A stretch of 64,000 bases of DNA from RGIG8244 sp045639325 (GTDB taxonomy: Bacteria > Verrucomicrobiota > Lentisphaeria > Victivallales > UBA1829): positions 49,206 through 113,205 of the forward strand of contig JAZUCU010000030.1 in the NCBI GenBank assembly GCA_045639325.1, given 5' to 3'. The translations under genes and the position numbers were made by a program. The notes beneath the pieces are model-generated. The model worked only from the letters and a program-made list of their open reading frames with translations. It made no database searches and was not told the origin of the DNA. Below are positions 20,023-30,000 of this stretch, piece by piece (positions within the stretch are counted from its first letter, which is position 1; every line of letters begins with the position of its first letter).

Positions 20023-20048
20023 GATCACGATGTTATAATATCGTGATC
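20023..20048. terminator. Inverted repeat between two convergent genes
   Basis: GATCACGAT (20023-20031) and ATCGTGATC (20040-20048) pair perfectly over an 8-base loop. The repeat covers the last codons of the minus-strand gene that stops at 20033 and lies 50 bases past the isomerase stop. There is no clear T run on either strand, so a terminator role is only likely. Confidence 0.35.
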
Positions 20049-22591
20049 GTATAGGTGAAGCGGTAGACTTGACCTTTACTGTAGGTGGTCGGCAATTTTA
20101 TGGAGATGCCGCTCATGGCTGCTGCTTCTTTCCGGTATTTGAGAACTTGAGTCAGAACCAATGTCTGCTTTTTGCCGAAATCAATTTCCATGCCTTTGCC
20201 ATTGGCTGAGGTCAGACTGACTTTTTGCGCATGGAACGGAGGGAGTCCGGAATAACCTTGCATATCCTTATAGATTTTCATTACACCTGTGGTTTTGGGG
20301 GCAGGGAATTGGAATACTTTACCATCAAATGCAAGTTTGCGTTTTTCAGCAAACAGCGGAATCGTTTCCCACAACTCTTTTAAGACAATATCCTTGGTCG
20401 GAGTTAATGTGACCGTGAAAAGAAGTTTATCATCTTTCAATTCCACTGTCCGGAATGTTTTCAAGCCGGTCTGCGGAATTTCACCTTTTACAGTCACAGT
20501 GCGTGTCTTTTCGTCAAAGGAACGAACTGCCGGGGCATCCGATTCCAAAACCATTTCCGGATCCTGACATACGGCGCCTTTGGAATATGTGATTTCCGTT
20601 TTTGCCCACATGATATTGGAATACATGGCGTTGTGATTGTTACCGAGAAGAACCGGACCGCAATTCGGTACCCAAATCGCAGAAATTGCACCCGGTTTTG
20701 CTGCGGCACGCTGCCATGTGCCATAACCGGGAGCCATGAATGATGTGATCTCTTTTGTCGTTCCGGTTGTTTTTGTGATTGCCCACCCTTGCCAGATGGG
20801 GAAATTCCAGCCGAGATAAACAATGGCATAGTATTTGCCCGTATTCACAAAGGCATAACGTTTGCCGGGCATGCGGATGAACGGCTTGGTTTCCATTGCC
20901 GGCCAGACGCTTTTCTTGTTGGGAATGGTGGGGGTCCAAAGATCGCCATAGGAGATTTTATCCCACAATGCAGAAGATTTATGCGTGTAGAAACGGGTCC
21001 GGAAATTGATGTCCGTCGGGCTGACGGTCTGGTCAAAGGGACGCGTTGGCACAGTGTGGTAACGGGGCAATGTCAAATGAGTTTTGAGTTTGTAATAAGT
21101 ATCCTGATACTTGACGATTTCCGGCATCGGCAGATATTTATAGACCTGCGTGAGATGCAGATCGGTTTCCAGATTATACTCATTATCGTGTCCCAATCCT
21201 TCACACATCACGCCGCAGGCGGCCATGCCGGAGTCGGTTTCCAAACCGGAAAGGAAGGTATCTTTATCCGGATTTGCGCGGCCGGTGGCATCGGGAGTAC
21301 ACATGCGGCGCACGTTGAATTCGGCAGAGGCTTTGATCAGCGGGCTTTTTGTAAAATGGTACATGCATGCCAACTGTTCAGAGATTTTACCCCATTGATT
21401 GACGCATGTACTCAAATCCATGGTGTAACGGAAGCAAGCCCATTTTTCCATAAGATTCGCAGCATCTGCTTTGACCTGAGCAGGAAGATTTTTGGGATAA
21501 GTTTTGAACCAGCCATCGCCGAAATCCCACCAGTTGGAACGCATATCCGGGTTCAAACGTTTTGCGCTGACCGGGGCATCGTGATAGGAGCGGAAGCCGA
21601 AACAATGGGAGAAACCGCAAAGACGCCGTAAAAACTCTTTTTCTTCCGGATCGTCTGTTTTGACTTTTTTCAATCTTGTCACGACCGGATCTTCATAATT
21701 TGCAAATGCTTTTGCGGCTTCTTCTGTTCCGCAGAGAATCATCGGAGCACCGCGGAAATGGAACATGGTTCCGGGATTTTTTGTTTTTACAGAGAATTTG
21801 ATCACCTGATTTTTCGGTGCCTGATCCACTTTCAGGAAATTTAAGTAACCTTTACCGGATACCACTTTGCCGAAGGGTGTTTCAATAACCGCGCCGAAAG
21901 GCGTAACTTCTTCCGTTGTAACAAAAGAAACCGCCTGCGTGTTTTCGGGCAAGTAGAGATAGGCTCCTTTGGCAAATTGATCCTTATGAATGTAAAGACC
22001 GCATTGACCGGGGTGGACACCTTCCAGCATTTTACGGGATGGTGTCACTGTGATAAAGTGGTCATAACAGGAAGAGACGCCCAACCGGTAAACGCCTTTT
22101 TTACCATTTGCCGGAACTTTCAGTGTTACGATCTGCGGTTTGATTTTTGCCGGATCATCCAGCTTGGGAGACCGGATTTTGCCCGGCGGCAAACCATTGG
22201 GTGAAAATGCCCGGTGATAAGCACGGTAACGCAAATCGAGCCAAATATCGCTCAATCCATCCTTGTAACGGAATTCATTTTTTGTGATGCCGTCATCTTT
22301 TACCAACTTTGTATCAATGATTTTTCCATCGGGATCGACCAGGAAAAAATATGCCGGACGTTCCCCTTCCAGATTCAAATTCAGATCGCGGACAGCTACC
22401 CGGATATCAAATCCGCCGCCCTGTTGATCGTAAAAGTAAAAAGTCATATTGTCTCTGGGACGGAAGAACTTCTGCGGTCCAAGCATAGAGCTTTCTTCTT
22501 TTGGCGAGTCACAGAATAACGCACAACCGGAAAAAGCAAAACCTGCGGCGGCTGCCAGAATAAACGATTTTACGACATGTTTGAATTTCAT
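20033..22591 (-). CDS. Large secreted lipoprotein-like protein, toroid/lyase-like, unknown activity
   Basis: This 852-residue protein has a basic start, a hydrophobic stretch and Cys in FAFSGC, a near-lipobox that suggests a lipoprotein. An N-terminal beta domain is followed by a helical region (about 330-560) and a C-terminal beta-sandwich, as in (alpha/alpha)-toroid polysaccharide lyases. No standard lyase motif is clear. It shares PMILCGTEEAAKAF with PVILCPDEATARAI of the next gene, so the two are paralogues. ATG 22591 and 22600 are both possible. It is the last gene of the LacI-flanked operon. Confidence 0.55.
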   Translation of the reverse strand: MKFKHVVKSFILAAAAGFAFSGCALFCDSPKEESSMLGPQKFFRPRDNMTFYFYDQQGGGFDIRVAVRDLNLNLEGERPAYFFLVDPDGKIIDTKLVKDDGITKNEFRYKDGLSDIWLDLRYRAYHRAFSPNGLPPGKIRSPKLDDPAKIKPQIVTLKVPANGKKGVYRLGVSSCYDHFITVTPSRKMLEGVHPGQCGLYIHKDQFAKGAYLYLPENTQAVSFVTTEEVTPFGAVIETPFGKVVSGKGYLNFLKVDQAPKNQVIKFSVKTKNPGTMFHFRGAPMILCGTEEAAKAFANYEDPVVTRLKKVKTDDPEEKEFLRRLCGFSHCFGFRSYHDAPVSAKRLNPDMRSNWWDFGDGWFKTYPKNLPAQVKADAANLMEKWACFRYTMDLSTCVNQWGKISEQLACMYHFTKSPLIKASAEFNVRRMCTPDATGRANPDKDTFLSGLETDSGMAACGVMCEGLGHDNEYNLETDLHLTQVYKYLPMPEIVKYQDTYYKLKTHLTLPRYHTVPTRPFDQTVSPTDINFRTRFYTHKSSALWDKISYGDLWTPTIPNKKSVWPAMETKPFIRMPGKRYAFVNTGKYYAIVYLGWNFPIWQGWAITKTTGTTKEITSFMAPGYGTWQRAAAKPGAISAIWVPNCGPVLLGNNHNAMYSNIMWAKTEITYSKGAVCQDPEMVLESDAPAVRSFDEKTRTVTVKGEIPQTGLKTFRTVELKDDKLLFTVTLTPTKDIVLKELWETIPLFAEKRKLAFDGKVFQFPAPKTTGVMKIYKDMQGYSGLPPFHAQKVSLTSANGKGMEIDFGKKQTLVLTQVLKYRKEAAAMSGISIKLPTTYSKGQVYRFTYTITIL

Positions 22592-22605
22592 AATGACCAT
22601 CTTTC

Positions 22606-25125
22606 TTATTTCTCAGGTTGAATGGTATAGACAATCCGGACTTCGTCACCCGCTTTGAAGTCTTTGCCCAGCGTAATCTGCAGCGGCGCAACAGTCTGTC
22701 CGCTGTTCTTGCAAGGCTGACCGGCTTCGCAATGATATGCTTTATCCAATTTGATCACAATCTTTTTGCCACAGCGTACTGCCGTTGCCATTCCGGGCTG
22801 ATCGGTCCATTTGCCATTGATCAGATATTCCAGAGAGAAACCGGGCTTATCCACAAGCAGCGGAAGCTGTTCTGCAAACTTTTTGAACTGGATATCTTTT
22901 GCGAATTTTGCTGTGACTGTGATACGGATGCCATTCTCCTGACATTCGGTTTGACGGGTGTATGTCACGCCGTCTGCCTGGAACATTCCGCCCTGTTCAA
23001 TAATTTTATTTCCGCCATCAAGAATGGTTGCTTTATGTTTCCAGTAATCGGGATACGCCAGTTTGCCATCGGGCAGATCGCCGCGCAGAATGTGGGATGT
23101 ATCGCCATTCCAGTTCATGCCGGTGATCAATGCGCCGTATCCTTCAAACCATAAAATAGAGGTTCCCTGAAGCTGGGTCCACTTGTAAACGGGGAGTTTC
23201 GGATTTTTCGCCGTCTTGAAGCGCAGATTTTTGACTCGGGCAGGAGCCGTTCCTTTCAAATATTGGAACATGTAATAGCCGTTTTTCCGGACCGCAAGGA
23301 ATTCATTGTTGAAGTTTTTGATGTAATTCTTGTTTTTCTCGTGGGGGAATTGCGGATTTTTGATTCTCTCCGCTTTGTAACGGATTGCGTTATTGTACGG
23401 ACTGAACGAGGCTGTGGCATAGTTGATTGCACTTTTGAGCGCGTTTTTTTTCGGCGAAAGATCCTTCATGATCCGGCTCATATCGGCTTTCCCCGGTGTC
23501 CCCGCAAGCACGGCTGCGGATTCAATTTCATGTTTCAACAATGCCCAGCCTGCTGCATATTGGGCATGATTCCAGGTGCCTGCTGTACGATGAGAGAAGT
23601 TACTGGAACCGACAACGCGTCCATTGGGTTCTCTGACTACAGTATGAGCCATGAAATCCTGAACCTTGCGACATCCTTCCAACGCTTCTTTATTGTTACT
23701 CATCCGGCAATACAAAGCCTGTAAACTCTGACCGAGTCCCTGATAGGTTGCGTCGGGTCCGTATGCTTCCTGCTGATATCCGGTTTTCATGAACGGATTC
23801 AAGACCGGATCATTCAACTGGTGGATGTAATCTTCCGCCAATTCTTTGTATTTTTCATTTCCGGAGACGGCATACAACGCATGATAGCAGTATGGGAAAT
23901 GGCTTGATTGATTTTCGCAGGAAACGCGGAACATGCTGAAACGGTCTGCAAAACGTTTGACTGCATCATACCACAAATCGCGCATCTGTTTGTCTTTAAT
24001 CGATTTTGCACCTTCAAAAAATGCCGTGACGCGTCCGATATAAATCAGCGCATCGCCGCCGCAATAACTGATATAACTGTCATTGGAGGAGTCCGATTCT
24101 TTTTCTTTCAAATAAACCGGCAACGCCGCCATCAGAATCCGGGTATCCAGTTTGCCGGTGTACGGGTTGAACGGCGCTTCCAGACTGTTGACAAGACCCA
24201 ACGCCGCCACATTGATTGCGCTGCCGAAATTTTTGTCCGCAGGATTCAAATTCTGATTTTTCAGCTGATAGTTGATGTAAGTGAAAATGCCCCATCCGCC
24301 CAGGATGCCCCGCAGTTCTTTTTCGGCGATAAATTTATCTTTCAAGGTGCGCAAATCAACCAGATCCACATGCCAGTCGGCAGGTTTCAAACTCTTCAAC
24401 CACTCATGAATACGTACCTGATACTTGTGTGCGTAAATCGTGCCGTCGGATGCCTTTTCAACACTGCCGCGAATTGCCCGCGCCGTTGCTTCATCCGGAC
24501 AGAGAATTACCGGAATCCCGCCCAGCCCGAAGGAGTAATAATTATCCGCTTTTGGGGGCTGACAGGAAAGTTTCCAGATTTCGCCCACATTTTTGGATAC
24601 ATCCAGATCACCACGCTTTTTATTTTTGAGAATCTCATTTCCTTTTGCATCGGTGATTTTGCAGTTGACACCGATCAGAAGCCAGTTCAGTTTTCCGGCT
24701 CCTTCCGGAATCAGAAAATAAGCATTGTTGAATTGATTTTTATCCGTAAAATAATACAAGCTGCGTGCGGCGTAAACACCATATTTTTTTGTCGGGAATG
24801 ATTCCGGATCAATGGTATAATTTGCCCCGCTGACACGCATCTGATAAATCCCTGCCGGTGCATTTTTGCCGAAATCGTGAGAAAGTTTTTTTGTGCCCTT
24901 GAATTTTACGTAATCAAAAAAGACTTCTTTTTCTTCAGCATCAAGGATTTTGACGACAGCCGCTCCTTTTTTGGCTGAATTCAGATTCGCGCCAATCTTC
25001 AACGGTCCGCCATCATGTACAAAATAAAATGCCAGCCCTTGAGCTTTGTAAGGACCACGCGGTGCTGCGTTTACGCACAATATAGATATAAATAACAAAA
25101 CAATGGAAAACAGTTTGACTTTCAT
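22606..25125 (-). CDS. Large secreted toroid/lyase-like protein, unknown activity
   Basis: This 839-residue protein has a signal peptide (MKVKLFSIVLLFISILCVNA). It has an N-terminal beta domain, then an alpha-helical part (about residues 255-560) with AYGPDATYQGLGQSLQALY and GTWNHAQYAAGWALLKHE, then a beta-rich C-terminal half. This is the layout of heparinase/hyaluronate-lyase-type enzymes, though family assignment is not secure. It is a paralogue of the gene just downstream (14-base gap). The pair follows a pseudopilin in one operon controlled by the adjacent LacI-type operator region. Cleavage of an acidic polysaccharide is an inference. Confidence 0.55.
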   Translation of the reverse strand: MKVKLFSIVLLFISILCVNAAPRGPYKAQGLAFYFVHDGGPLKIGANLNSAKKGAAVVKILDAEEKEVFFDYVKFKGTKKLSHDFGKNAPAGIYQMRVSGANYTIDPESFPTKKYGVYAARSLYYFTDKNQFNNAYFLIPEGAGKLNWLLIGVNCKITDAKGNEILKNKKRGDLDVSKNVGEIWKLSCQPPKADNYYSFGLGGIPVILCPDEATARAIRGSVEKASDGTIYAHKYQVRIHEWLKSLKPADWHVDLVDLRTLKDKFIAEKELRGILGGWGIFTYINYQLKNQNLNPADKNFGSAINVAALGLVNSLEAPFNPYTGKLDTRILMAALPVYLKEKESDSSNDSYISYCGGDALIYIGRVTAFFEGAKSIKDKQMRDLWYDAVKRFADRFSMFRVSCENQSSHFPYCYHALYAVSGNEKYKELAEDYIHQLNDPVLNPFMKTGYQQEAYGPDATYQGLGQSLQALYCRMSNNKEALEGCRKVQDFMAHTVVREPNGRVVGSSNFSHRTAGTWNHAQYAAGWALLKHEIESAAVLAGTPGKADMSRIMKDLSPKKNALKSAINYATASFSPYNNAIRYKAERIKNPQFPHEKNKNYIKNFNNEFLAVRKNGYYMFQYLKGTAPARVKNLRFKTAKNPKLPVYKWTQLQGTSILWFEGYGALITGMNWNGDTSHILRGDLPDGKLAYPDYWKHKATILDGGNKIIEQGGMFQADGVTYTRQTECQENGIRITVTAKFAKDIQFKKFAEQLPLLVDKPGFSLEYLINGKWTDQPGMATAVRCGKKIVIKLDKAYHCEAGQPCKNSGQTVAPLQITLGKDFKAGDEVRIVYTIQPEK

Positions 25126-25152
25126 TTTTGTTGATACCTCTGATCAGAATTT

Positions 25153-25845
25153 TTATTGTTTTTTCATGCCTTCGGAGAGCTTGAACTTTGACATGGTAAC
25201 ATGGGGATTTTTGACCGATTCCACATGTCCGTCAAGACAGCCCATATTACTTGTCCCGCCTTTGTATTCTTTTGTGTAAGTATCATGTATCGTGACTTTG
25301 CCGGTTTTATGACGTGCACCGCCGAATGCAAAATCGTTGTAGTCTGCCACCGGAGAGCGAAGACGTCCGGAATCAAAAGTCACTCTGAATTTTGAGGGGT
25401 AGGCAATGGATGCCCGTTTTACCGGCGGTCTGTCTGTGTTGGTTGAGTTGTAAACACCGGTTTTGTAATTACGGATATAATGCCCGTAACCAAATAATTT
25501 ATCCGAATAGCTGCCCCAGGGAGTCGGTTCAGAAGGACATACAAATGTACCAGCCTTTTTCATTCCTGATGCCGTGAATGTCACACCCACGGGATCAATG
25601 TAAGCGCGAACAAGAAGTTGGATATAATTATGTGTTGTTGAAGTTGCAATCGCCGGAGTAATATAATCGCCATAATCGTTACCGTACATGATGTCAAATG
25701 TCATTTGTGATTTGATGTTATTGACGCAGCTGGATATTTTTCCGGCTTCTTTCACACCGCTCAATGCAGGGAGTAACATGGCCGCGAGAATTGCGATGAT
25801 GGCGATCACAACTAACAGTTCGATCAAAGTAAATTTTCTTTTCAT
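25153..25845 (-). CDS. Pseudopilin-like protein heading the LacI-flanked operon
   Basis: This 230-residue protein is MKRK then [19 protein letters not shown]. Its body is a close paralogue of the pseudopilin at 4769-5563, sharing [35 protein letters not shown] and SEGMKKQ. Both copies precede secreted toroid-type proteins. Residue -1 is Lys. It is the first gene of a three-gene minus-strand operon and is preceded by a promoter that overlaps a palindromic operator. Confidence 0.87.
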   Translation of the reverse strand: MKRKFTLIELLVVIAIIAILAAMLLPALSGVKEAGKISSCVNNIKSQMTFDIMYGNDYGDYITPAIATSTTHNYIQLLVRAYIDPVGVTFTASGMKKAGTFVCPSEPTPWGSYSDKLFGYGHYIRNYKTGVYNSTNTDRPPVKRASIAYPSKFRVTFDSGRLRSPVADYNDFAFGGARHKTGKVTIHDTYTKEYKGGTSNMGCLDGHVESVKNPHVTMSKFKLSEGMKKQ

Positions 25846-25892
25846 CCTGTTTTTCCTTTCAATCCTGATTTTTTATGTGTGAAACATGTAAA

Positions 25893-25908
25893 ATGCAACC
25901 GATTGTAT
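25893..25908 (-). promoter_or_regulatory. LacI-type operator 1, at the pseudopilin operon start site
   Basis: ATGCAACCGATTGTAT is an imperfect palindrome (six of eight positions pair) of the LacI-family type. It matches operator 2 at 26019-26034 in ATGCAA and GATTGTAT. It begins seven bases downstream of the -10 box of the minus-strand promoter. Confidence 0.6.
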
Positions 25909-25914
25909 TTTTGT

Positions 25915-25942
25915 ACTATAATTCACGATATCGAAAAGTCAA
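25915..25942 (-). promoter_or_regulatory. Promoter for the pseudopilin/toroid operon
   Basis: On the minus strand, TTGACT (25937-25942), a 16-base spacer and TATAGT (25915-25920) precede operator 1 and the start at 25845. Confidence 0.65.
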
Positions 25943-25981
25943 GAGAAAAAAATAAAAAAATAAAAAATTTGTAAATAGTAC

Positions 25982-26009
25982 TTGAAAATTCTACAAAACA
26001 AGCTATGTT
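25982..26009 (+). promoter_or_regulatory. Promoter for the LacI regulator and GH38 genes
   Basis: TTGAAA (25982-25987), a 16-base spacer and TATGTT (26004-26009) place the start site near 26016, immediately before operator 2. Confidence 0.5.
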
Positions 26010-26018
26010 ACCAGGATA

Positions 26019-26034
26019 ATGCAATAGATTGTAT
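26019..26034 (+). promoter_or_regulatory. LacI-type operator 2, at the LacI gene start site
   Basis: ATGCAATAGATTGTAT has the same half-sites as operator 1. The two centres are 126 bases apart, which is 12 turns of B-DNA, a spacing that would allow repression by looping. Confidence 0.6.
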
Positions 26035-26058
26035 TATTCGTTATGTAAGGATCAGCTA

Positions 26059-27012
26059 ATGAGTGCTACCATTTATGATATCGCAAAATTAACCGGATAC
26101 AACCCCGGCACCGTTTCCCGTGCTTTGAACGGTGATCCCAGAGTGAAGCCGAAAACCCGGGAAATCATCCGCAAGGCGGGTGAACTCCTCGGTTATGTTC
26201 CGAATCTGGCGGCGAAAAGTCTGATTACCAAAAAAACGGGCGTGATCGCTGTTGTTTCCAAGACTGCAACCAACGGGCCGATGACGGCGTTGATGCTGGG
26301 GATGAATAAGTTACTATTCAAGCATGACTATCTGTTGATGAGTTTGATTTACAACTCAAAAGAGCAATTTCAACGTTGTATGGCGCGTTTGAAATGCGGT
26401 TTTTGTGATGGTGCGATCCTGTTATCCCCACCGAAAGAATATGTGGATGTCCCTGAATTTGAACTGTTGATCAAAAGCAATTATCCCCTTGTTGTTTTCG
26501 ACCAGTGGATTCCCGGTTTATCTCTGCCGCTGATCACCAACGATGCGGAGAAAAGTATCGCATTGCTTACTGATGAGCTGAAAAATGCGGGGATGGATGC
26601 TGCATTTTTGAATTTCTATTTGGATAATGTTGTGACTGACTGGCGGAAAACGTGCACGGAAAAATTGCTCCGGAAAGCGCGGATTCCCTATACATCCAAT
26701 CCGGAAAAAATCCCCGAATTGTTTCGGAAACACAAAATCCGTAATTTTGCTGTTTATTCCGACAGTATTGATATCCCCCTGCAGGAAGTAGAGCAATATC
26801 TGCCGCAGACTGGAGATTTTCAATGTCTCGGCGGAATTTTTGACTCCTGGCACAAGATTTTCCCCCGTTATTTCTCCCGGGTCTTCCTTTGTGTTCAGGA
26901 TATTGATGGCGAAAGCGAAACGGCATTAAAGATTCTATTCGACATGATGAATGGAAAAACACCATCTATGGAACCGGTTTATTATCCGCCGAAAGAAATA
27001 TTGACTCTTTGA
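26059..27012 (+). CDS. LacI-family transcriptional regulator
   Basis: This is a 317-residue regulator. The N-terminal helix-turn-helix with hinge helix reads ATIYDIAKLTGYNPGTVSRA then PRVKPKTREIIRKAGELLGY and VPNLAAKSL. The C-terminal part is a periplasmic-binding-protein-like sugar sensor. AAGGA precedes ATG 26059; an upstream TTG at 26029 lies inside operator 2 and is unlikely. It is followed 23 bases later by the GH38 mannosidase gene. Matching palindromes sit at its own start site and at that of the divergent operon, so it probably represses both and is released by a sugar, perhaps a mannoside. Confidence 0.9.
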   Translation: MSATIYDIAKLTGYNPGTVSRALNGDPRVKPKTREIIRKAGELLGYVPNLAAKSLITKKTGVIAVVSKTATNGPMTALMLGMNKLLFKHDYLLMSLIYNSKEQFQRCMARLKCGFCDGAILLSPPKEYVDVPEFELLIKSNYPLVVFDQWIPGLSLPLITNDAEKSIALLTDELKNAGMDAAFLNFYLDNVVTDWRKTCTEKLLRKARIPYTSNPEKIPELFRKHKIRNFAVYSDSIDIPLQEVEQYLPQTGDFQCLGGIFDSWHKIFPRYFSRVFLCVQDIDGESETALKILFDMMNGKTPSMEPVYYPPKEILTL

Positions 27013-27035
27013 AATAAACATAAAGGAAAACAGTT

Positions 27036-30000
27036 ATGCACGAAAAAATCTTCCGTCTTTATCAGTGCCGCCTGATATTGCTTACTGAACATAATTTTCA
27101 GGATATGTATGCAGATTCCATCGAACTCAATGCCGAATATGCCTGTACGAAAGAGCCGGTCCCGTTCCAATCCCGTCTTGACTTGGAATACAAGCCGATC
27201 CAAGAAGGCGTTGTTTGGGGTAAAGCATGGGATAACGGATGGTTCCATTTGACAGGGACTGTTCCGGAACGGTTCGCCGGGAAAGAATTATGTTTGCGCC
27301 TTAATGCGGAAAGCGAAATTCTGATTTACGGTTCCGATGGTGTTCCTGTTTGTGGTTTGACCGACCGCAGTGTTTATGATTCAAGATACAGTAAAGAATG
27401 TTTTTCTTTGGGAAAAATGAACCCGGGCGACCGTATTGATCTCTGGTTCGAAGCAACAGCAAACCGGATGCTTGGTATCGACCTGCCCCCGGCACAGGAA
27501 AGAAATCCCGCGAATCCCCTGGGCAGTTATTCCGCCCGCGTCAAATCGTTGCGTCTTTGTGTATTCGACCGTGACGTCTGGCTTTTTATGCTGGAAATGG
27601 AAACGTTGACCGGATTGCTGGAAAAACTGGAACTTTCCGATTACCGGGGAAAACAATTATTGGATAAACTCAATATTGCTGTCGATATTTATAATTATGA
27701 TCCGGCAAACGCCGCAGAAGCCAGAGCGTTTTTACAAAAAGAAGTTTTTTCCAACAAAGCAGAAGATGGTGCGCTGACTGCTTTTACCATCGGACACGCC
27801 CATATTGACGTTGCCTGGCTTTGGAAAGTGCAGGAAAGTACCCGGAAAGCAGCACGGACATTTTCCAGTCAGCTTACCTTGATGAAAAAATATCCGGATT
27901 TCAAGTTCGGAGCATCCCAGGCGTATCTGTACAAACAGGTAAAAGAGCATTATCCGGAACTTTTTGCACAGATTCAGGAACGGGTCAAAGAAGGCCGCTG
28001 GGAAATTCAGGGCGGTATGTTTGTGGAAGCCGATTGCAATTTGATTTCCGGCGAGTCCATGATCCGTCAATTTCTCCATGGCAAAAATTTCTTCCGCGAT
28101 GAATTCGGTGTCGATGTCAAAAATCTGTGGCTGCCCGATGTGTTCGGTTATTCCGCTGCCATGCCCCAGATCATCCGGAAAAGCGGATGCGATTCTTTCC
28201 TGACACAGAAAATTTCATGGAATCAAATCAATAAATTCCCGTATCATACCTTCCGCTGGTTCGGAGTCGACGGTTCCTGGATATTGACTCATTTTCCGCC
28301 GGAAGATACCTACAATTCCGCTGCCAATGCACTGTATCGCATCAAGGCACAAAACCAATTCAACGAAGCCGGTTTCCTGCCCGGATTTATGAGTTTGACC
28401 GGAATCGGTGATGGTGGCGGCGGACCAAGCGAAAATCATTTGGAACGGAACCGGATCCTGCAGGATCTCCGGGGCTGCCCAAAAGTAGAATGGAGCTTTG
28501 CATCGAACTATTTCGACCGGATTCGTGAATATCAGGCGCGTTTGCCCGAATGGCATGGTGAGTTGTATCTGGAATTGCATCGCGGAACGTTGACGACTCA
28601 AGCCCGTACGAAACGCGGCAACCGTCGATGCGAACAGACCTTGATGGCATGGGAAATTCTTGCATCCTGTTTGTCTGCCGCTGATTGGCAGCGCGACGCC
28701 ATGGATGCCGCATGGAAGACGGTTTTAGTGAATCAGTTCCATGATATTATCCCCGGATCCTCCATCCGCGAAGTTTATGAACAGACGGAAAAAGATCATG
28801 CCCAGGTGCTTCAAACTGCCAACGATGGAATCGCTGCCGCCGCAGAAAAACTGTTCCGGAAAAATGCGGACAGCCTCGTGTTGACCAATACATTGTCCCG
28901 TACGTGGTCCGGAATTACTGAATTGCCGGAAAACTGGAACGGTGCCAGCGTTGTGACCGATGAGGGCAGGGCGCTTCCAGTGCAGACACACAATGGCAAA
29001 ACATATGTCACGGTCGAAATGCCCGGAAATTCCTTCCTGACAATCCGTCGGAACGGTGTTGCCGATGCGGTTGAAACGGATACCGGAACTCTGGTGTTGG
29101 AAAATGACTTGATCCGTTACGAATTTGATCAGAACGGACACCTGCTCCACGCTTATGATAAAGAACTCAAAAAAGAATTTCTTGCTTCTCCCGGTAATGT
29201 CTTTTCTTTGTATCATGACCGGCCCATTACCTGGGATGCGTGGGATGTGGACATCTATTACCGTCAAAACAAAATCATGGATGTGCCTTGTACAAACGTC
29301 AAAACGGTTCAAAAAGGCAATGCATTTTCCATTGCGGAATTTGAGTTTAAAACAGATCATTCCACCATCACGCAGCAGGTTGTTCTTGCCAACGGTACAA
29401 AACGTCTGGATTTCATTACCCGATGCGATTGGAACGAAAACCGGAAATTGCTCCGTGTTGCATTCCCGCTCACGATTCAATCCGACAACGCATCGTTCGA
29501 TATCCAATATGCCTACGTCACGCGTCCGACGCATGACAACACCAGTTGGGAACAGGCGAAATTTGAAACCTGCGGACAGCGTTATGCCGATCTTTCCAGT
29601 AAAAATTTCGGCGTTGCATTGCTGAACGATTGCAAATATGGCTATTATGTACGGAATTCCACCCTTGACCTGGCATTGCTGCGTTCACCGAAATATCCGG
29701 ACCGTTTTGCCGATCAGGGCGAACAGATATTTACCTACAGTTTCCTGCCGCACAAAAACGCCTTGCCGGAAAGCGATGTCATGCGGGAAGCCGCAAATCT
29801 GAATCGTCCCTTGCTGATGGCTGATGGCTATGAAGCCGGAATTGCGCAAATGCCGTTCCGTTTGGAATCCGATCACATTGTCATGGATGTGGTGAAACGC
29901 GGCGAAAAAGATGATTCATTGATCATCCGTCTGATTGAAACTGCCGGAGGATATTCGGAAGGAACCCTTTCTTTCAATCAAGCACCAGCGGCTGTCTTCG

